Assembly: GCA_051209155.1 (NCBI GenBank)
Contig: JBPJGB010000001.1
Reading direction: 5' to 3' (one strand)
DNA from: Actomonas sp051209155
GTDB taxonomy: Bacteria; Verrucomicrobiota; Verrucomicrobiia; Opitutales; Opitutaceae
DNA length: 64,000 nucleotides
The stretch's first letter is position 1; each line of letters opens with the position of its first letter. Below, one piece after another: positions 52,627 to 61,619 of the stretch. The position numbers and the translations under genes were made by a program. The notes under the pieces were generated by a model, which was not told the DNA's origin, did not search any database, and saw nothing but the letters and a program-made list of their open reading frames with translations.

Positions 52627-54924
52627 ATGGGGAACGTTGCGGGCGACCAAATGGGCGAACACTACCTGCTTCATGATTTGGGCTGGCTCATGGCCGCCGC
52701 GGCTTTCGTTTCGATCCTGTTTCGTTGGCTGAAGCAGCCGGCGATCATCGGCTACCTCGCCGCTGGTTTGTTGCTCGGCCCCCACCTCTTGCCGGCCACG
52801 CCGATTCATGACGCGGACAACCTGTCGTCGTTGAGCGAGCTGGGGGTGTTGTTCCTGATGTTCTACATTGGTCTCGAGTTTGACCTCGGCAAACTGCGGC
52901 CGGTGGCGGCGGCGTCGTTTCTGGGGCTGGCGCTGCAGACGATGTTGATGGGACTGATCGGCACCTCGGTGGGGCAGTGGTTGGGCTGGAATCCGGTCGA
53001 GGGTCTCTTCCTCGGCGGTATCCTCGCGATCAGTTCGTCGATGGTATGTTTCAACCTCATCGGGGAACGCGGCGACATGCAGCGACCCTATGCGCAGATC
53101 ACGGCGGGGGTGCTCATCCTCGAGGACATCCTCGCGATCATCTTGCTCGTGGTGCTGGCCGGTGTGGCGGTGTCGGGTCAGCTCGACTTCACCGCTGTGG
53201 GCCAGACCACCTTCCTGGTCGGCATCTTTGTGGTCGCGGTCTTCATTCTCGGCAAATTGATGGCGCCGCTCGCGGTGAAGTTGCTCAACAAGGTGGGCAA
53301 TCCGGAGACGCTCACGCTCTTCGTCGTCGGGATGATTTTTGCGGTGAGTCTGCTGGCGGAGAGTGCGCACTTCTCGCTGGCCTTGGGCAGCTTCCTGGCC
53401 GGCGCGATCTTTTCACGTTGCGCGATCTCACACGACATCGAGGTCGTGATGACACCGCTGAAGGACTTTTTCTCGGCGCTGTTCTTTGTGACGATCGGCA
53501 CGTTGATCGAGCCGGCGGCGATCTGGGCGCATCTGGGCACGATCATTTTGGTCACGGTGCTGATGATGGGCGGCAAACTGCTGGCCTGCTGGTTGGGGTT
53601 TGTGCTGGCGGCGGTGCCGCCGGCGACGGCCACGCGTGCGGCCCTGGCCAAGGTGCAGATCGGTGAATTCGGCTTCGTCATTGCCTCGCTTGCCTTGAAC
53701 CTCGGCGTGACCAATCCGGCCCTGAAGGCGGTGACGACGGGCGTTGCGGTGCTGAGCATCATGGCCACCCCGCTGGCGGTGGCGCAGGGCGACCGTGTGA
53801 TCGGCTGGGCGGAGCGCTTCACCCCGCGCAAGTTGCGCAGCGCGCTTACCATCTATCTCGACTGGATCGAGACGGTGCGGCTGACGATGCGGGAGAGCAG
53901 TTTCCTACGCGTCGTGCGGCGGCCGCTGGCGCGCGTGGGCATCGACTTTCTGCTGCTCAACGCGCTGCTGATCGTGGTGTCCTTTTCGGCCCAGTTTCTC
54001 GGCGACTCGACCTGGCAACGGATTCTTTGGGGGGGCGCGGCGTTGGCGGCGATTCCGTTCCTCGTCGATATCCTGCGCAGTCTCGATGTCGTGACGATGG
54101 CCTTGGCGGAGATTGCCTTGTCGCGGCCGGCGCTGCGCTTGGTGGCGCGCGGACCGGCGCGGGACATTCTGCGACTGGGTGCGTTTTCGCTGATCCTGTT
54201 TGGATTCATTTCGTTGTTCCTGATCGCGTGTGCGCCCTACTTCCCCACCGGCACCTCGCTGGTGGTGTTTGCGCTCACGACGGGCGCGCTCTTGGTGCTG
54301 GGTTGGAAGCGCGCGGTGCGATTGCAGAGTCAGTTGGAGTTTGCGGTCATGTCCTCGATGGAAGCCGAGGCGCGCAGCGGCGCGCGGGAGGCGGTGGCCG
54401 ATGCGATCAAAAGCATGACGCGCAAAAATCCGTGGCCCGTGGAGCTGGCGGAAATCGTCATTCCGGCCGACGGCTGTGTGGTGGGGCGGTCACTGAAGCA
54501 GACCGACCTGCGGCGCAAGACGAGCGCGACGGTGGTCGCGCTGCAACGCGGGGGCGTGACGCACTACGATGTGCCGCCGGACATGCCCCTGTCGCCGGAT
54601 GATCACCTTTTGATTGTGGCGGAAAAGCCGCAGTTGGCGGACGCGATTGCGTTGCTGTCGGAGATCGGTGAACGCCAGGTGCGTCCGTCGGAACTGCCGC
54701 ATCATTTCACGCGCCTGCTGGTCACCGGCACCTCAAAGTTGTGCGGACTCACGCTTGGGGAGGCGGCGATTCGCTCGACCTACGGTGTGACGGTGGTGGG
54801 CGTGCAGCGCGGCGAGGATCGCAACACGGGTCCGTCGCCCGACGAGTGCCTCAATGATGGGGACCTTCTGCTCGTGATGGGGCCGGAGGAAGGCATCAGC
54901 TCGCTGCGCGAGGCGCTGCTTTAG
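52627..54924 (+). CDS. Kef/CPA2-type K+/H+ antiporter with two RCK-C domains
   Basis: A 765-aa membrane transporter from ATG 52627, with a second in-frame ATG at 52651. Twelve or so TM helices form the Na_H_Exchanger fold at about 15-390 (FRWLKQPAIIGYLAAGLLLG, LGVLFLMFYIGLEFDLGKLR, ISSSMVCFNLI, LEDILAIILLVVLA). Further membrane helices lie at about 430-560. Two cytoplasmic TrkA-C/RCK-C domains (about 610-680 and 690-760) end the protein. It should exchange K+ (or Na+) for H+. Unlike KefB/C it has RCK-C but no TrkA-N Rossmann domain of its own, so the divergent channel's RCK module may serve a related role. The fusion of extra membrane segments is unusual. Confidence 0.9.
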   Translation: MGNVAGDQMGEHYLLHDLGWLMAAAAFVSILFRWLKQPAIIGYLAAGLLLGPHLLPATPIHDADNLSSLSELGVLFLMFYIGLEFDLGKLRPVAAASFLGLALQTMLMGLIGTSVGQWLGWNPVEGLFLGGILAISSSMVCFNLIGERGDMQRPYAQITAGVLILEDILAIILLVVLAGVAVSGQLDFTAVGQTTFLVGIFVVAVFILGKLMAPLAVKLLNKVGNPETLTLFVVGMIFAVSLLAESAHFSLALGSFLAGAIFSRCAISHDIEVVMTPLKDFFSALFFVTIGTLIEPAAIWAHLGTIILVTVLMMGGKLLACWLGFVLAAVPPATATRAALAKVQIGEFGFVIASLALNLGVTNPALKAVTTGVAVLSIMATPLAVAQGDRVIGWAERFTPRKLRSALTIYLDWIETVRLTMRESSFLRVVRRPLARVGIDFLLLNALLIVVSFSAQFLGDSTWQRILWGGAALAAIPFLVDILRSLDVVTMALAEIALSRPALRLVARGPARDILRLGAFSLILFGFISLFLIACAPYFPTGTSLVVFALTTGALLVLGWKRAVRLQSQLEFAVMSSMEAEARSGAREAVADAIKSMTRKNPWPVELAEIVIPADGCVVGRSLKQTDLRRKTSATVVALQRGGVTHYDVPPDMPLSPDDHLLIVAEKPQLADAIALLSEIGERQVRPSELPHHFTRLLVTGTSKLCGLTLGEAAIRSTYGVTVVGVQRGEDRNTGPSPDECLNDGDLLLVMGPEEGISSLREALL

Positions 54925-54964
54925 ACGGAGACGCAGAGAGGCGGCCCTGCCGTTTGGAGGGCAC

Positions 54965-54992
54965 AAAAAACCCCGGCCTTGCTGGGCCGGGG
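54965..54992 (-). terminator. Rho-independent terminator after the 285-aa secreted protein
   Basis: On the minus strand CCCCGGCC pairs with GGCCGGGG over a 6-nt loop (54971-54992), followed by TTTTTT (54970-54965). It fits the end of the minus-strand gene that stops at 55025. Confidence 0.85.
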
Positions 54993-55024
54993 TTGCGGGG
55001 AAGGGGATCGTTCCGAGCAGAGTG

Positions 55025-55882
55025 TCAGGACTCGCTGCGGAAGGTGATGTTGATCGGCTCGTCGCCGCTGTTGCGGCTGTTCCAGTTGTTGACGATGGTC
55101 GACGAGGTTTTGCGGTGCGCGGCCCGCATGGCCTTGACGGCTTCGGCCTTGGCGTCGAGGGCGGCGAAGGCGCGGTCCTGAGCGGCGATCAGCGAAGCGG
55201 GCCAATCCGGCAGACGCTTGGCGGTCTTGAGGTCGTTCCAGAGCGCGTGGGCGCTGGCTTTGGCGATGACCAACTTATGGTAGTAGGCGGAGAGTTGCTC
55301 GTCGTAGCGACGGGAAGCCATGGCGTAGCTGGCCATGTGGACGGCGTCGGAGTTGGCGTCGATCGTTTCGAGCGCGGCGGGCTCTTCGGGGGCCTCGTAA
55401 AAGAGCGGTTCGCTCGGCTTCACGAGGGCGGCCGTGGGGCCGAGGGAGCCTTCGAAGGCATCGCGCACGAAGCTGATGCGCAGGTCCTTGCCCCCCGTGG
55501 CGGCGCCGGGGAATTCGGCTTGGATGGCGTTGGCGGTGAGGATCGCCTCGACGGCGTCGAGATCGAGCTTGGCGGTCCACTTACCGCCGACGCGGGTGAG
55601 GGCGCCGCTCCAAAGGCTGTAGTTGGCGCTGTTGACCACGAGGACCTTGGCATCGCTGGCGGACGCCGGTGCCCGAGTCATCGAGAGGGTCATCTGACCG
55701 GCGGCGGAAATGCTCACGCTATCGGCATCGGCGGCGCGGATGGCGGTGAATTTGGATTCCTCTTTCTTTTCCTCGTCCTGCGCGGTCGCAGGCAGGGAGA
55801 GCAGGCCGAGCAGAGCCGCGCCCAATGCGAGACGGTGCCAGCCGCGGAGAGGGTTCGAGGTAAAACGCGAAACGAGTGTCAT
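55025..55882 (-). CDS. Secreted protein of unknown function
   Basis: A 285-aa protein from ATG 55882, chosen because it starts a signal peptide (about 1-35: WHRLALGAALLGLLSLPATA-QDEEK). The long frame upstream lacks a signal. The mature protein has an N-terminal beta-rich domain (ADADSVSISAAGQMTLSMTR) with FRDAFEGSLGPT-like sequence, and a helical C-terminal half (ASRRYDEQLSAYYHKLVIAK, SSTIVNNWNSRNSGDEP). No family or catalytic residues recognised. It has its own terminator and no obvious partner. Confidence 0.72.
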   Translation of the reverse strand: MTLVSRFTSNPLRGWHRLALGAALLGLLSLPATAQDEEKKEESKFTAIRAADADSVSISAAGQMTLSMTRAPASASDAKVLVVNSANYSLWSGALTRVGGKWTAKLDLDAVEAILTANAIQAEFPGAATGGKDLRISFVRDAFEGSLGPTAALVKPSEPLFYEAPEEPAALETIDANSDAVHMASYAMASRRYDEQLSAYYHKLVIAKASAHALWNDLKTAKRLPDWPASLIAAQDRAFAALDAKAEAVKAMRAAHRKTSSTIVNNWNSRNSGDEPINITFRSES

Positions 55883-56022
55883 GGATTCTCCTATGGGTGG
55901 TTTATGGGAGGAGCCCGGCCGAACGGTCGATAAAGGGGTGACCGGACTGGAAGATGGGCACGGTAGCACTCGGACAGGGGCGTTCAAACGCGTTTTGCGA
56001 TTTTCCGCACTCGGCGGTGTCT

Positions 56023-56709
56023 TCAGTTTTGCGGCGGGGGACCGAAGTGCGCGGCGTGACTGGCGTAGCGGGCGGCGTCGGCAAGCTGTTGCTCGATCGT
56101 GGCGACGAGCGGGGCCGCCTGCCAAAGACCGGCGAACACGGCTTTGTCGCCGATGTTATTCTCCACGATGAAGGTGGGGCGCTGGTTGACCTGATGGGCA
56201 AAGAACGTGGCCGTGGAATCGGCGACACGTTGGCGGACCGCGTCGGAGCGGGCGGCTTGGGCCAGAGCGGTGGCGTCCAGGCCGGCCGTGGCGGCGGCGA
56301 TCTGGGCGCACAGCTCGAGGTCGGCAACGCGTTGCCCTTCGCGCAAGGCGGCGTGGCTGAGCGCGAGGCGGATGCGTTCGTCGTCAGGATCCAGAAAATC
56401 GCGTCCGGCCTCGGCGACCCAATTGGGCGCCTCGTAGTGACCGGCGACGGCGGGGTCGAACCAGCCTGAGTTGAGCATGACGGTCGAACCGACGTGCGTG
56501 CCGCTGCGCCGGTAGAACCAATCACATTGTTCGCGGGAGACCGGGAAGTCCTCGGGGCGCATGAGGGCGACGCGCCAAGTGAAATGCACGCGTTCGGCGT
56601 AGCGTTGCTGCAGCTCCTGCCACGCGGGTTCCGCCCAGTGGCACCAGGAGGAGAGCACTTCGATGAAGTAGGTGACGGTGACGTTGGGAACAGGCGCGGA
56701 CGCGGGCAT
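56023..56709 (-). CDS. DsbA-family thioredoxin-fold protein with a single active-site Cys
   Basis: A 228-aa cytoplasmic thioredoxin-fold protein. The active-site motif is SSWCHWAEP: Cys23 is present but the second Cys of the CxxC is replaced. The cis-Pro loop QRPTFIV and the long helical insertion (about 80-150) place it with DsbA-like/FrnE or HCCA-isomerase-like proteins. A monothiol site suggests glutathione-dependent transferase or isomerase activity rather than disulfide formation. Substrate unknown. Confidence 0.8.
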   Translation of the reverse strand: MPASAPVPNVTVTYFIEVLSSWCHWAEPAWQELQQRYAERVHFTWRVALMRPEDFPVSREQCDWFYRRSGTHVGSTVMLNSGWFDPAVAGHYEAPNWVAEAGRDFLDPDDERIRLALSHAALREGQRVADLELCAQIAAATAGLDATALAQAARSDAVRQRVADSTATFFAHQVNQRPTFIVENNIGDKAVFAGLWQAAPLVATIEQQLADAARYASHAAHFGPPPQN

Positions 56710-56799
56710 GCAGCGAGGCTGGCAGGCGCCGCCCTTGGGTCAATGCGCCCGAGGCCTTCGGGGCAGGGCAATGGGCGCGCTCTTTCGGCAGCACACGGC

Positions 56800-57567
56800 T
56801 CAGTTTTTCGGCGCGTTGTCTTTCTTGCCGCCGAAAAGTCCCCTCAAGGTGTCGCCCACCGCGTCGACCGCCCCCTTGGCGGAGTCGAGGTTGAGTCGGC
56901 CGTCGGCGAGCGCCTTGGTCGTGGCGGTCGCGATTTGCGCGAGGATCTGCTGGCTCACTTTGAGCGAGAGCTCGGCGGGGGTGAGGCCTCGTTCAGGGGT
57001 GCCGAGGTCGGTGAGGATGAGGTCGGGCAGGGAGATTTCGAGGGTGCGGCCGGCGGCGATCACGGCGACCTTGGCGTCGTGCAGGGCGAAGTGTTGCACG
57101 CAAAGGCGTTTGCTCGGTCCGGCGGCTGCTTCGGGGTCGGGGCGGGGGCCGCCACCGCCGGTCGCCGCCTCGATGTGTTTGACGAGGTCGCCGAGATTGG
57201 AGCGGACGAGGCGGGTTTCGTAGACGAACTCGGGTTGTTCGAGCGTGATGTTGCGCACTGTGATTGTCTCTCCCAGCAGGCTGGTGGGAGACACGTCGAC
57301 ATGGATGCGGCCGATTTCAGCGAGCTTGGGCCCGGTCCAACCCTCGGGGTTGCCGACGAAGAGTCCGGTGAGCGTGCCGCGACCCGAGAAAGGCGACAGA
57401 CTGGCGTCCTCCAACGTTACGATGGTGCCCGTGAGATCGGGAGCGAAGGTGTTGACGGTTTGTTTGAGCGCGGAGCCGAGGACGAGCATGAGGCCGACGA
57501 CGCCGGCGATGAGCACGAGGGCCGCCACTCCGGCGAGGGCGAGCAAGGTGGATTTCGCGGAGGCCAT
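56800..57567 (-). CDS. AsmA-like membrane-anchored protein
   Basis: A 255-aa protein with an N-terminal TM helix (about 9-33, LLALAGVAALVLIAGVVGLML), then a beta-rich AsmA-type segment (LTGLFVGNPEGWTGPKLAEIGRIHVDVSP, ITVRNITLEQPEFVYE). The C-terminal part (about 200-255) is helical and ends in a Lys/Asn tail. AsmA-family proteins act in envelope lipid handling; this is a short version and function is not shown. No clear operon partner: a DsbA-like gene is about 90 nt downstream on the same strand. Confidence 0.75.
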   Translation of the reverse strand: MASAKSTLLALAGVAALVLIAGVVGLMLVLGSALKQTVNTFAPDLTGTIVTLEDASLSPFSGRGTLTGLFVGNPEGWTGPKLAEIGRIHVDVSPTSLLGETITVRNITLEQPEFVYETRLVRSNLGDLVKHIEAATGGGGPRPDPEAAAGPSKRLCVQHFALHDAKVAVIAAGRTLEISLPDLILTDLGTPERGLTPAELSLKVSQQILAQIATATTKALADGRLNLDSAKGAVDAVGDTLRGLFGGKKDNAPKN

Positions 57568-57662
57568 GGACAGATAAACTGCGCCACTTCAAAAAGGTTG
57601 CAAGAACGTCGAAGGGAGGCGCGGGCTTGCGTCGCAGTCGGTGGCGGCTGTGATCGCCGGAG

Positions 57663-58373
57663 ATGACGTGTTCCGTGCTGGCGCTGACAAGTTTGGCCGA
57701 AGCGGTGTCGCGTGCGCAGTCGGTGGGTTTGTTGACGGCGCTCGTTTTGCCGGCCGTCGCAACACTGTGGTGGCGCGGTCGAAGGGATGGCGATCGCACG
57801 ACGCGGGCGTTTTGCGGCTACGCGTTGGCTCTGCTGGGGGTGTTCTGGGTCCACCAAGTGGCTGACTTGCGGGCGGCGGATGCGGCCGCCGCGCTGTGGC
57901 GCCGGGCGCTGTCGAATGTGATCCAACTTCCCTACGCGTGGCTCTTCGTTCGTTTGGTGCGCTGCTACTTCGACGTCGATCGCACCTCGTCGCGCTGGAG
58001 CTTGTGGCTGCGAGGCGTTGAGCGGGCGTATTGGGTGCCCGTGGGTTTGATTGGGGTGGACTTGGTCGCGGATCTGGGCGTGGCGTCGTGGTCGATCCTC
58101 TTGCTCAACCTCGCGAATCTGCTGAGCGCCTACGTGGCGGTGATCTGGTGTTGGCGGCTGGGCGTGCGTGGCGCGGGGGCCTTTCTCGCGGGCATGTTGC
58201 CGATGGCCTTGGGCGGCTTGTTGCTGGCGCTGCAGTGGGCGGTTGAGCCGGGCGGATACGGGATCAATGGCATGTTTCCGTTTTGGCTGGGCGTCCTGCT
58301 GCACCTCATGGTGTTTTTTGTCGTGTTGCACAAATCTGCTCCAGTTCGAACCAAGGAGGCCTTGGCCGCATGA
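57663..58373 (+). CDS. Multi-TM membrane protein, unknown function
   Basis: A 236-aa protein with about seven hydrophobic segments spread from residue 20 to 230 (for example VGLLTALVLPAVATLWW, GAGAFLAGMLPMALGGLLLALQ and LGVLLHLMVFFVVLH). No signature was recognised. It is translationally coupled (ATGA, 4 nt) to the following small gene, which has a Shine-Dalgarno AGGAGG at its end. Start ATG 57663; the upstream neighbour is divergent (95 bp). Confidence 0.7.
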   Translation: MTCSVLALTSLAEAVSRAQSVGLLTALVLPAVATLWWRGRRDGDRTTRAFCGYALALLGVFWVHQVADLRAADAAAALWRRALSNVIQLPYAWLFVRLVRCYFDVDRTSSRWSLWLRGVERAYWVPVGLIGVDLVADLGVASWSILLLNLANLLSAYVAVIWCWRLGVRGAGAFLAGMLPMALGGLLLALQWAVEPGGYGINGMFPFWLGVLLHLMVFFVVLHKSAPVRTKEALAA

Positions 58374-58726
58374 GCGACCTGCGTGAGTTTTTCGGCGTGT
58401 GGGAGGTGGTGAGCGGTCGCCTGGGGTCGCAATCGATTCCGCTGCCCGCCTCGCAGCTCACGTTGGCGGCCGCGACCTATCGGGTTGAAACACCGACGGG
58501 AGTCGACCACGGCAAGGCGACCTGGAGCGAAGCCTACGGCCAGGTTGCACTCGACCTGCACGACATCGGCGGTGAAGGCGGCGAGCAAACGATCGCGGCG
58601 ATCGCCCGCGTGCGCGGCAGTGTCCTGCAACTCTGCTACGCGGTCGACGGCACCGGCCGGCCGCATGGTTGGGAAGCACCGGGAGGCCTCGCATGGGTGA
58701 CGGTGCGCTACCGACGGGTGGAATGA
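58370..58726 (+). CDS. Small soluble protein, lipocalin-like TIGR03067-type
   Basis: A 118-aa protein, coupled to the preceding membrane protein by a 4-nt ATGA overlap, with AAGGAGG upstream. The pattern LREFFGVWEVVSGRLGSQSIP, TYRVETPTGVDHGKATWSE and LQLCYAVDGTGRPHGWEAPGG resembles the small beta-sheet proteins of the TIGR03067 type found in Planctomycetes and Verrucomicrobia. Assignment from memory; function unknown. Confidence 0.65.
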   Translation: MSDLREFFGVWEVVSGRLGSQSIPLPASQLTLAAATYRVETPTGVDHGKATWSEAYGQVALDLHDIGGEGGEQTIAAIARVRGSVLQLCYAVDGTGRPHGWEAPGGLAWVTVRYRRVE

Positions 58727-58851
58727 TGCTCCGTGCCGGCGCGCGCGGGTATTTTTAGAGGCGGCGGCCAACAGTATCCGGTTTGCGCTTGTCAGCACGG
58801 GCCGCGCTCGGAGCCTTGGGCGTTTCGTCACCCCGAACTTTTTCGCATTAC

Positions 58852-60699
58852 ATGGCCGCTGAGCACAACTACACCGAGTCCTCGATCAAAACCCTGTCCG
58901 CCCTGGAGCACATCCGTCTCCGCCCCGGCATGTATATCGGTCGACTCGGTAATGGCGCCCACGCGGAGGATGGCATCTACGTCCTGCTCAAGGAGACGAT
59001 CGATAACTGTATCGACGAATACACCATGGGTTTCGGCAAACGGGTGGAGGTGCACCTCGCCGAGCGCACCGTTTGCGTGCGTGACTACGGCCGCGGCATT
59101 CCGTTGGGCAAACTCATCGACTGCGTGTCCATCATCAACACCGGTGCCAAATACGACTCCAAGACTTTCCAGAAATCGGTCGGCCTGAACGGCGTCGGCC
59201 AAAAGGCGGTCAACGCCTTGTCGGTTTCCTATCGCGCCCAAGCCGTGCGCGACGGCCAGTGCAAGCTGGTGGAGTTCGAGCGCGGCAAGCTCGCCAAGGA
59301 GCACAAGGTGCAGCCGACCGAGGAGCGCAACGGCACCTACATCGAGTTCACGCCCGACGACGAACTCTTCGGCAAGGGTTTCACGTTTCGACGCGAATAC
59401 ATCGAGGAGATGATGTGGAACTACGCCTACCTGAACCGCGGGCTGACCCTCAACTTCAACGGCAAGAGCTTCAAATCCGAGGGTGGTCTCAAGGACCTGC
59501 TCACCAAGAAACTCACGGGTGAAACGCTCTATCCGATCGCCCACCTCGAGGCCGAGGACATCGAGATCGCGCTCACCCACGGCGGCCACTACGGCGAGGA
59601 ATATTACTCCTTCGTCAATGGCCAGCACACCACCATGGGCGGCACCCACCTCGCCGCCTTCCGCGAAGGTTTGGTCGGCACGGTGCGCAACTTCTACGGC
59701 AAACAATACGACGCCGCCGACATCCGCCAATCGATTGTCGCCGCCATCTCGGTGCGCGTGCAGGAGCCGGTCTTCGAGTCGCAGACCAAGACCAAACTCG
59801 GCTCCACCGACATGGGTCCGAAGGGGCCGACCATCCGCACCTTCATCACCAGTTTCATGCAGCAGCACCTCGACAACTGGTTGCACCGCAACCCCGAGGC
59901 TGCCGAGACGCTGCGCAAGAAGATCGAGGCCAGCGAACGCGAGCGCAAGGAGCTGAGCGGCATCCGCAACCTCGCCAAGGAGCGCGCCAAGAAGGCCAAC
60001 CTGCACAACAAGAAGCTGCGCGACTGCCGGGTGCACCTCGACTCCAAGGACAAACGCGCCGAGGAAAGCACGCTCTTCATCGTGGAGGGCGACAGCGCCG
60101 CCGGTTCACTCACGGCGTGCCGCGATGTGCAGACTCAGGCAGTGTTCGCGCTGAAGGGTAAACCGCTGAACACCTTCGGTCTCACCAAGAAAGTCATCTA
60201 CGAGAACGAGGAGTTTCACCTCCTGCAAAGCGCCCTCAATCTGGAGGACGGCATCGACGGCCTGCGTTACAACAATGTCGTCATCGCGACCGACGCCGAC
60301 GTCGACGGCATGCACATCCGCCTGTTGTTGATTTCTTTCTTCGTGAAGTTCTTCCCGGAGCTGCTCACCAACGGCCACGTGTCGGTCTTGGAGACGCCGC
60401 TTTTCCGTGTGCGCAACAAGAAGAAGACCATCTATTGCTACAGCGAAGCCGAGAAACAGGCCGCGCTGCACGAGCTCGGCAAGGCGGCCGAAATCACGCG
60501 CTTCAAGGGCTTGGGCGAAGTGAGCCCCGGCGAATTCAAAGACTTCATCGGCATGGGCATCCGCCTCGAACCGGTGAGCCTCAAACATGTGACCGACACC
60601 GACGACCTGCTCGGCTTTTACATGGGCAAGAACACCCCGCACCGCCAAAGCTTCATCATCGAAAACCTCCGCGTCGAAAAAGACCTGGTCGAGGTGTGA
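58852..60699 (+). CDS. parE: DNA topoisomerase IV/gyrase-type subunit B (ParE-like)
   Basis: A 615-aa GHKL-ATPase topoisomerase subunit from ATG 58852. The N-terminal ATPase has EHIRLRPGMYIG, the Glu/Asn/Asp of KETIDNCIDEY and GRGIPLG, and VGLNGVGQKAVNAL. The TOPRIM domain has Glu412 in EGDSAAG and Asp481, Asp483 and Asp485 in DADVDG. Length near 615 and lack of the GyrB insertion suit ParE. It should relax or decatenate DNA using ATP together with a GyrA-type partner; no parC/gyrA is in the window, which is unusual because the two are often adjacent. Overlapping long antisense frames are not genes. Confidence 0.93.
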   Translation: MAAEHNYTESSIKTLSALEHIRLRPGMYIGRLGNGAHAEDGIYVLLKETIDNCIDEYTMGFGKRVEVHLAERTVCVRDYGRGIPLGKLIDCVSIINTGAKYDSKTFQKSVGLNGVGQKAVNALSVSYRAQAVRDGQCKLVEFERGKLAKEHKVQPTEERNGTYIEFTPDDELFGKGFTFRREYIEEMMWNYAYLNRGLTLNFNGKSFKSEGGLKDLLTKKLTGETLYPIAHLEAEDIEIALTHGGHYGEEYYSFVNGQHTTMGGTHLAAFREGLVGTVRNFYGKQYDAADIRQSIVAAISVRVQEPVFESQTKTKLGSTDMGPKGPTIRTFITSFMQQHLDNWLHRNPEAAETLRKKIEASERERKELSGIRNLAKERAKKANLHNKKLRDCRVHLDSKDKRAEESTLFIVEGDSAAGSLTACRDVQTQAVFALKGKPLNTFGLTKKVIYENEEFHLLQSALNLEDGIDGLRYNNVVIATDADVDGMHIRLLLISFFVKFFPELLTNGHVSVLETPLFRVRNKKKTIYCYSEAEKQAALHELGKAAEITRFKGLGEVSPGEFKDFIGMGIRLEPVSLKHVTDTDDLLGFYMGKNTPHRQSFIIENLRVEKDLVEV

Positions 60700-60744
60700 C
60701 GCACGGTTCGTCACTGCGCTATCCGAAGGGATGCGGCAGATGAA

Positions 60745-60765
60745 GCTCGCCCCCGAGGGGCGAGC
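60745..60765. terminator. Perfect stem-loop between parE and the pseudouridine synthase gene
   Basis: GCTCGCCCC (60745-60753), CGA loop, GGGGCGAGC (60757-60765), a 9-bp perfect stem, without a T-tract. It starts 45 nt after the parE stop and ends 17 nt before the next gene's GTG start. Confidence 0.45.
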
Positions 60766-60782
60766 GTGACTTGGGTGCGGAC

Positions 60783-61619
60783 GTGAGCGACGCGTTGTCG
60801 AATGATCCGCCTTTGAATCCGGCCCAGGTGTATGGGCCGTGGCCGCCGCGGCCGTTTCGCGAGGACCGGGTGACGCTCATCGGGATGGATGAGCTGCGAT
60901 CCTGGATCCTGCACGAGGACGACGATCTGTTGGTCGTGAGCAAGTCGGGCGAGGTGGTGTGCCATCCCTCGAAGTTTGGGCCGACCTCCAGTCTGGTGGG
61001 GGCGGCACGCGAATACACCGGCTTGGATACGATGCATCTGGTGTTTCGACTCGATCGCGAAACAAGCGGCGTCGTGGTGATGGCCAAGAACGCGGCAACG
61101 GCGAGTCGGCTGCAGACCGCCATGATGACGCGGAAGGTGGGCAAGCGTTATCTGACGGTGCTGACCGGTGAGCTGGCTGAGGCGGTGACGGTCGACCAGC
61201 CGCTGGGGCGTGACTACGAGAGCCCGGTGCACGTGAAGGATTGCGTAACCCGGGAGGGCAAGGCGGCGGTGACGCACTATACGCCTATGACAATGCGGAA
61301 TGGTTTTACGCTGGCGGAGGTGGGCCCGCAGACCGGCCGCAAACACCAGATCCGCGCGCACGCGCAGTGGCTCGGGTATCCAGTGGTTGGAGACAAGATC
61401 TACGGACCGGATCCGCGCTTGTTCCTGCGCTTCATTGATGATGGCTGGAGCGACGAGCTGGCTGAGGTGCTGTTGTTGCGCCGCCAGGCCTTGCACTGCG
61501 CCGAGATCGACCTGCGGCCGGCAGGGTTGGACTGGGTCTTCCGCGCGCCGTGGCCGGAGGATTTGGCGGAGTTTACGCGCGAGCGGATGGGTTTGGTGGA
61601 GGCTCCGGAGCTGGCCTAG
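60783..61619 (+). CDS. RluA-family pseudouridine synthase
   Basis: A 278-aa pseudouridine synthase from GTG 60783; TTG 60771 is an alternative. The catalytic Asp91 is in RLDRETSGVVVMAK, and the GPQTGRKHQIRAHAQWLGYPVVGD motif confirms the RluA/RsuA fold. No S4 domain is present, so it is closer to TruC/RluA-like enzymes. It probably modifies uridine in rRNA or tRNA; the target is unknown. Its TAG stop overlaps the stop of the opposite dnaE2 gene, with both stop codons sharing one CTAG. Confidence 0.9.
   Translation: MSDALSNDPPLNPAQVYGPWPPRPFREDRVTLIGMDELRSWILHEDDDLLVVSKSGEVVCHPSKFGPTSSLVGAAREYTGLDTMHLVFRLDRETSGVVVMAKNAATASRLQTAMMTRKVGKRYLTVLTGELAEAVTVDQPLGRDYESPVHVKDCVTREGKAAVTHYTPMTMRNGFTLAEVGPQTGRKHQIRAHAQWLGYPVVGDKIYGPDPRLFLRFIDDGWSDELAEVLLLRRQALHCAEIDLRPAGLDWVFRAPWPEDLAEFTRERMGLVEAPELA

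Noticed and set aside
58828..60036. 402-aa minus-strand ORF under parE
   Set aside because: Shadow of a gene with all topoisomerase motifs on the plus strand.
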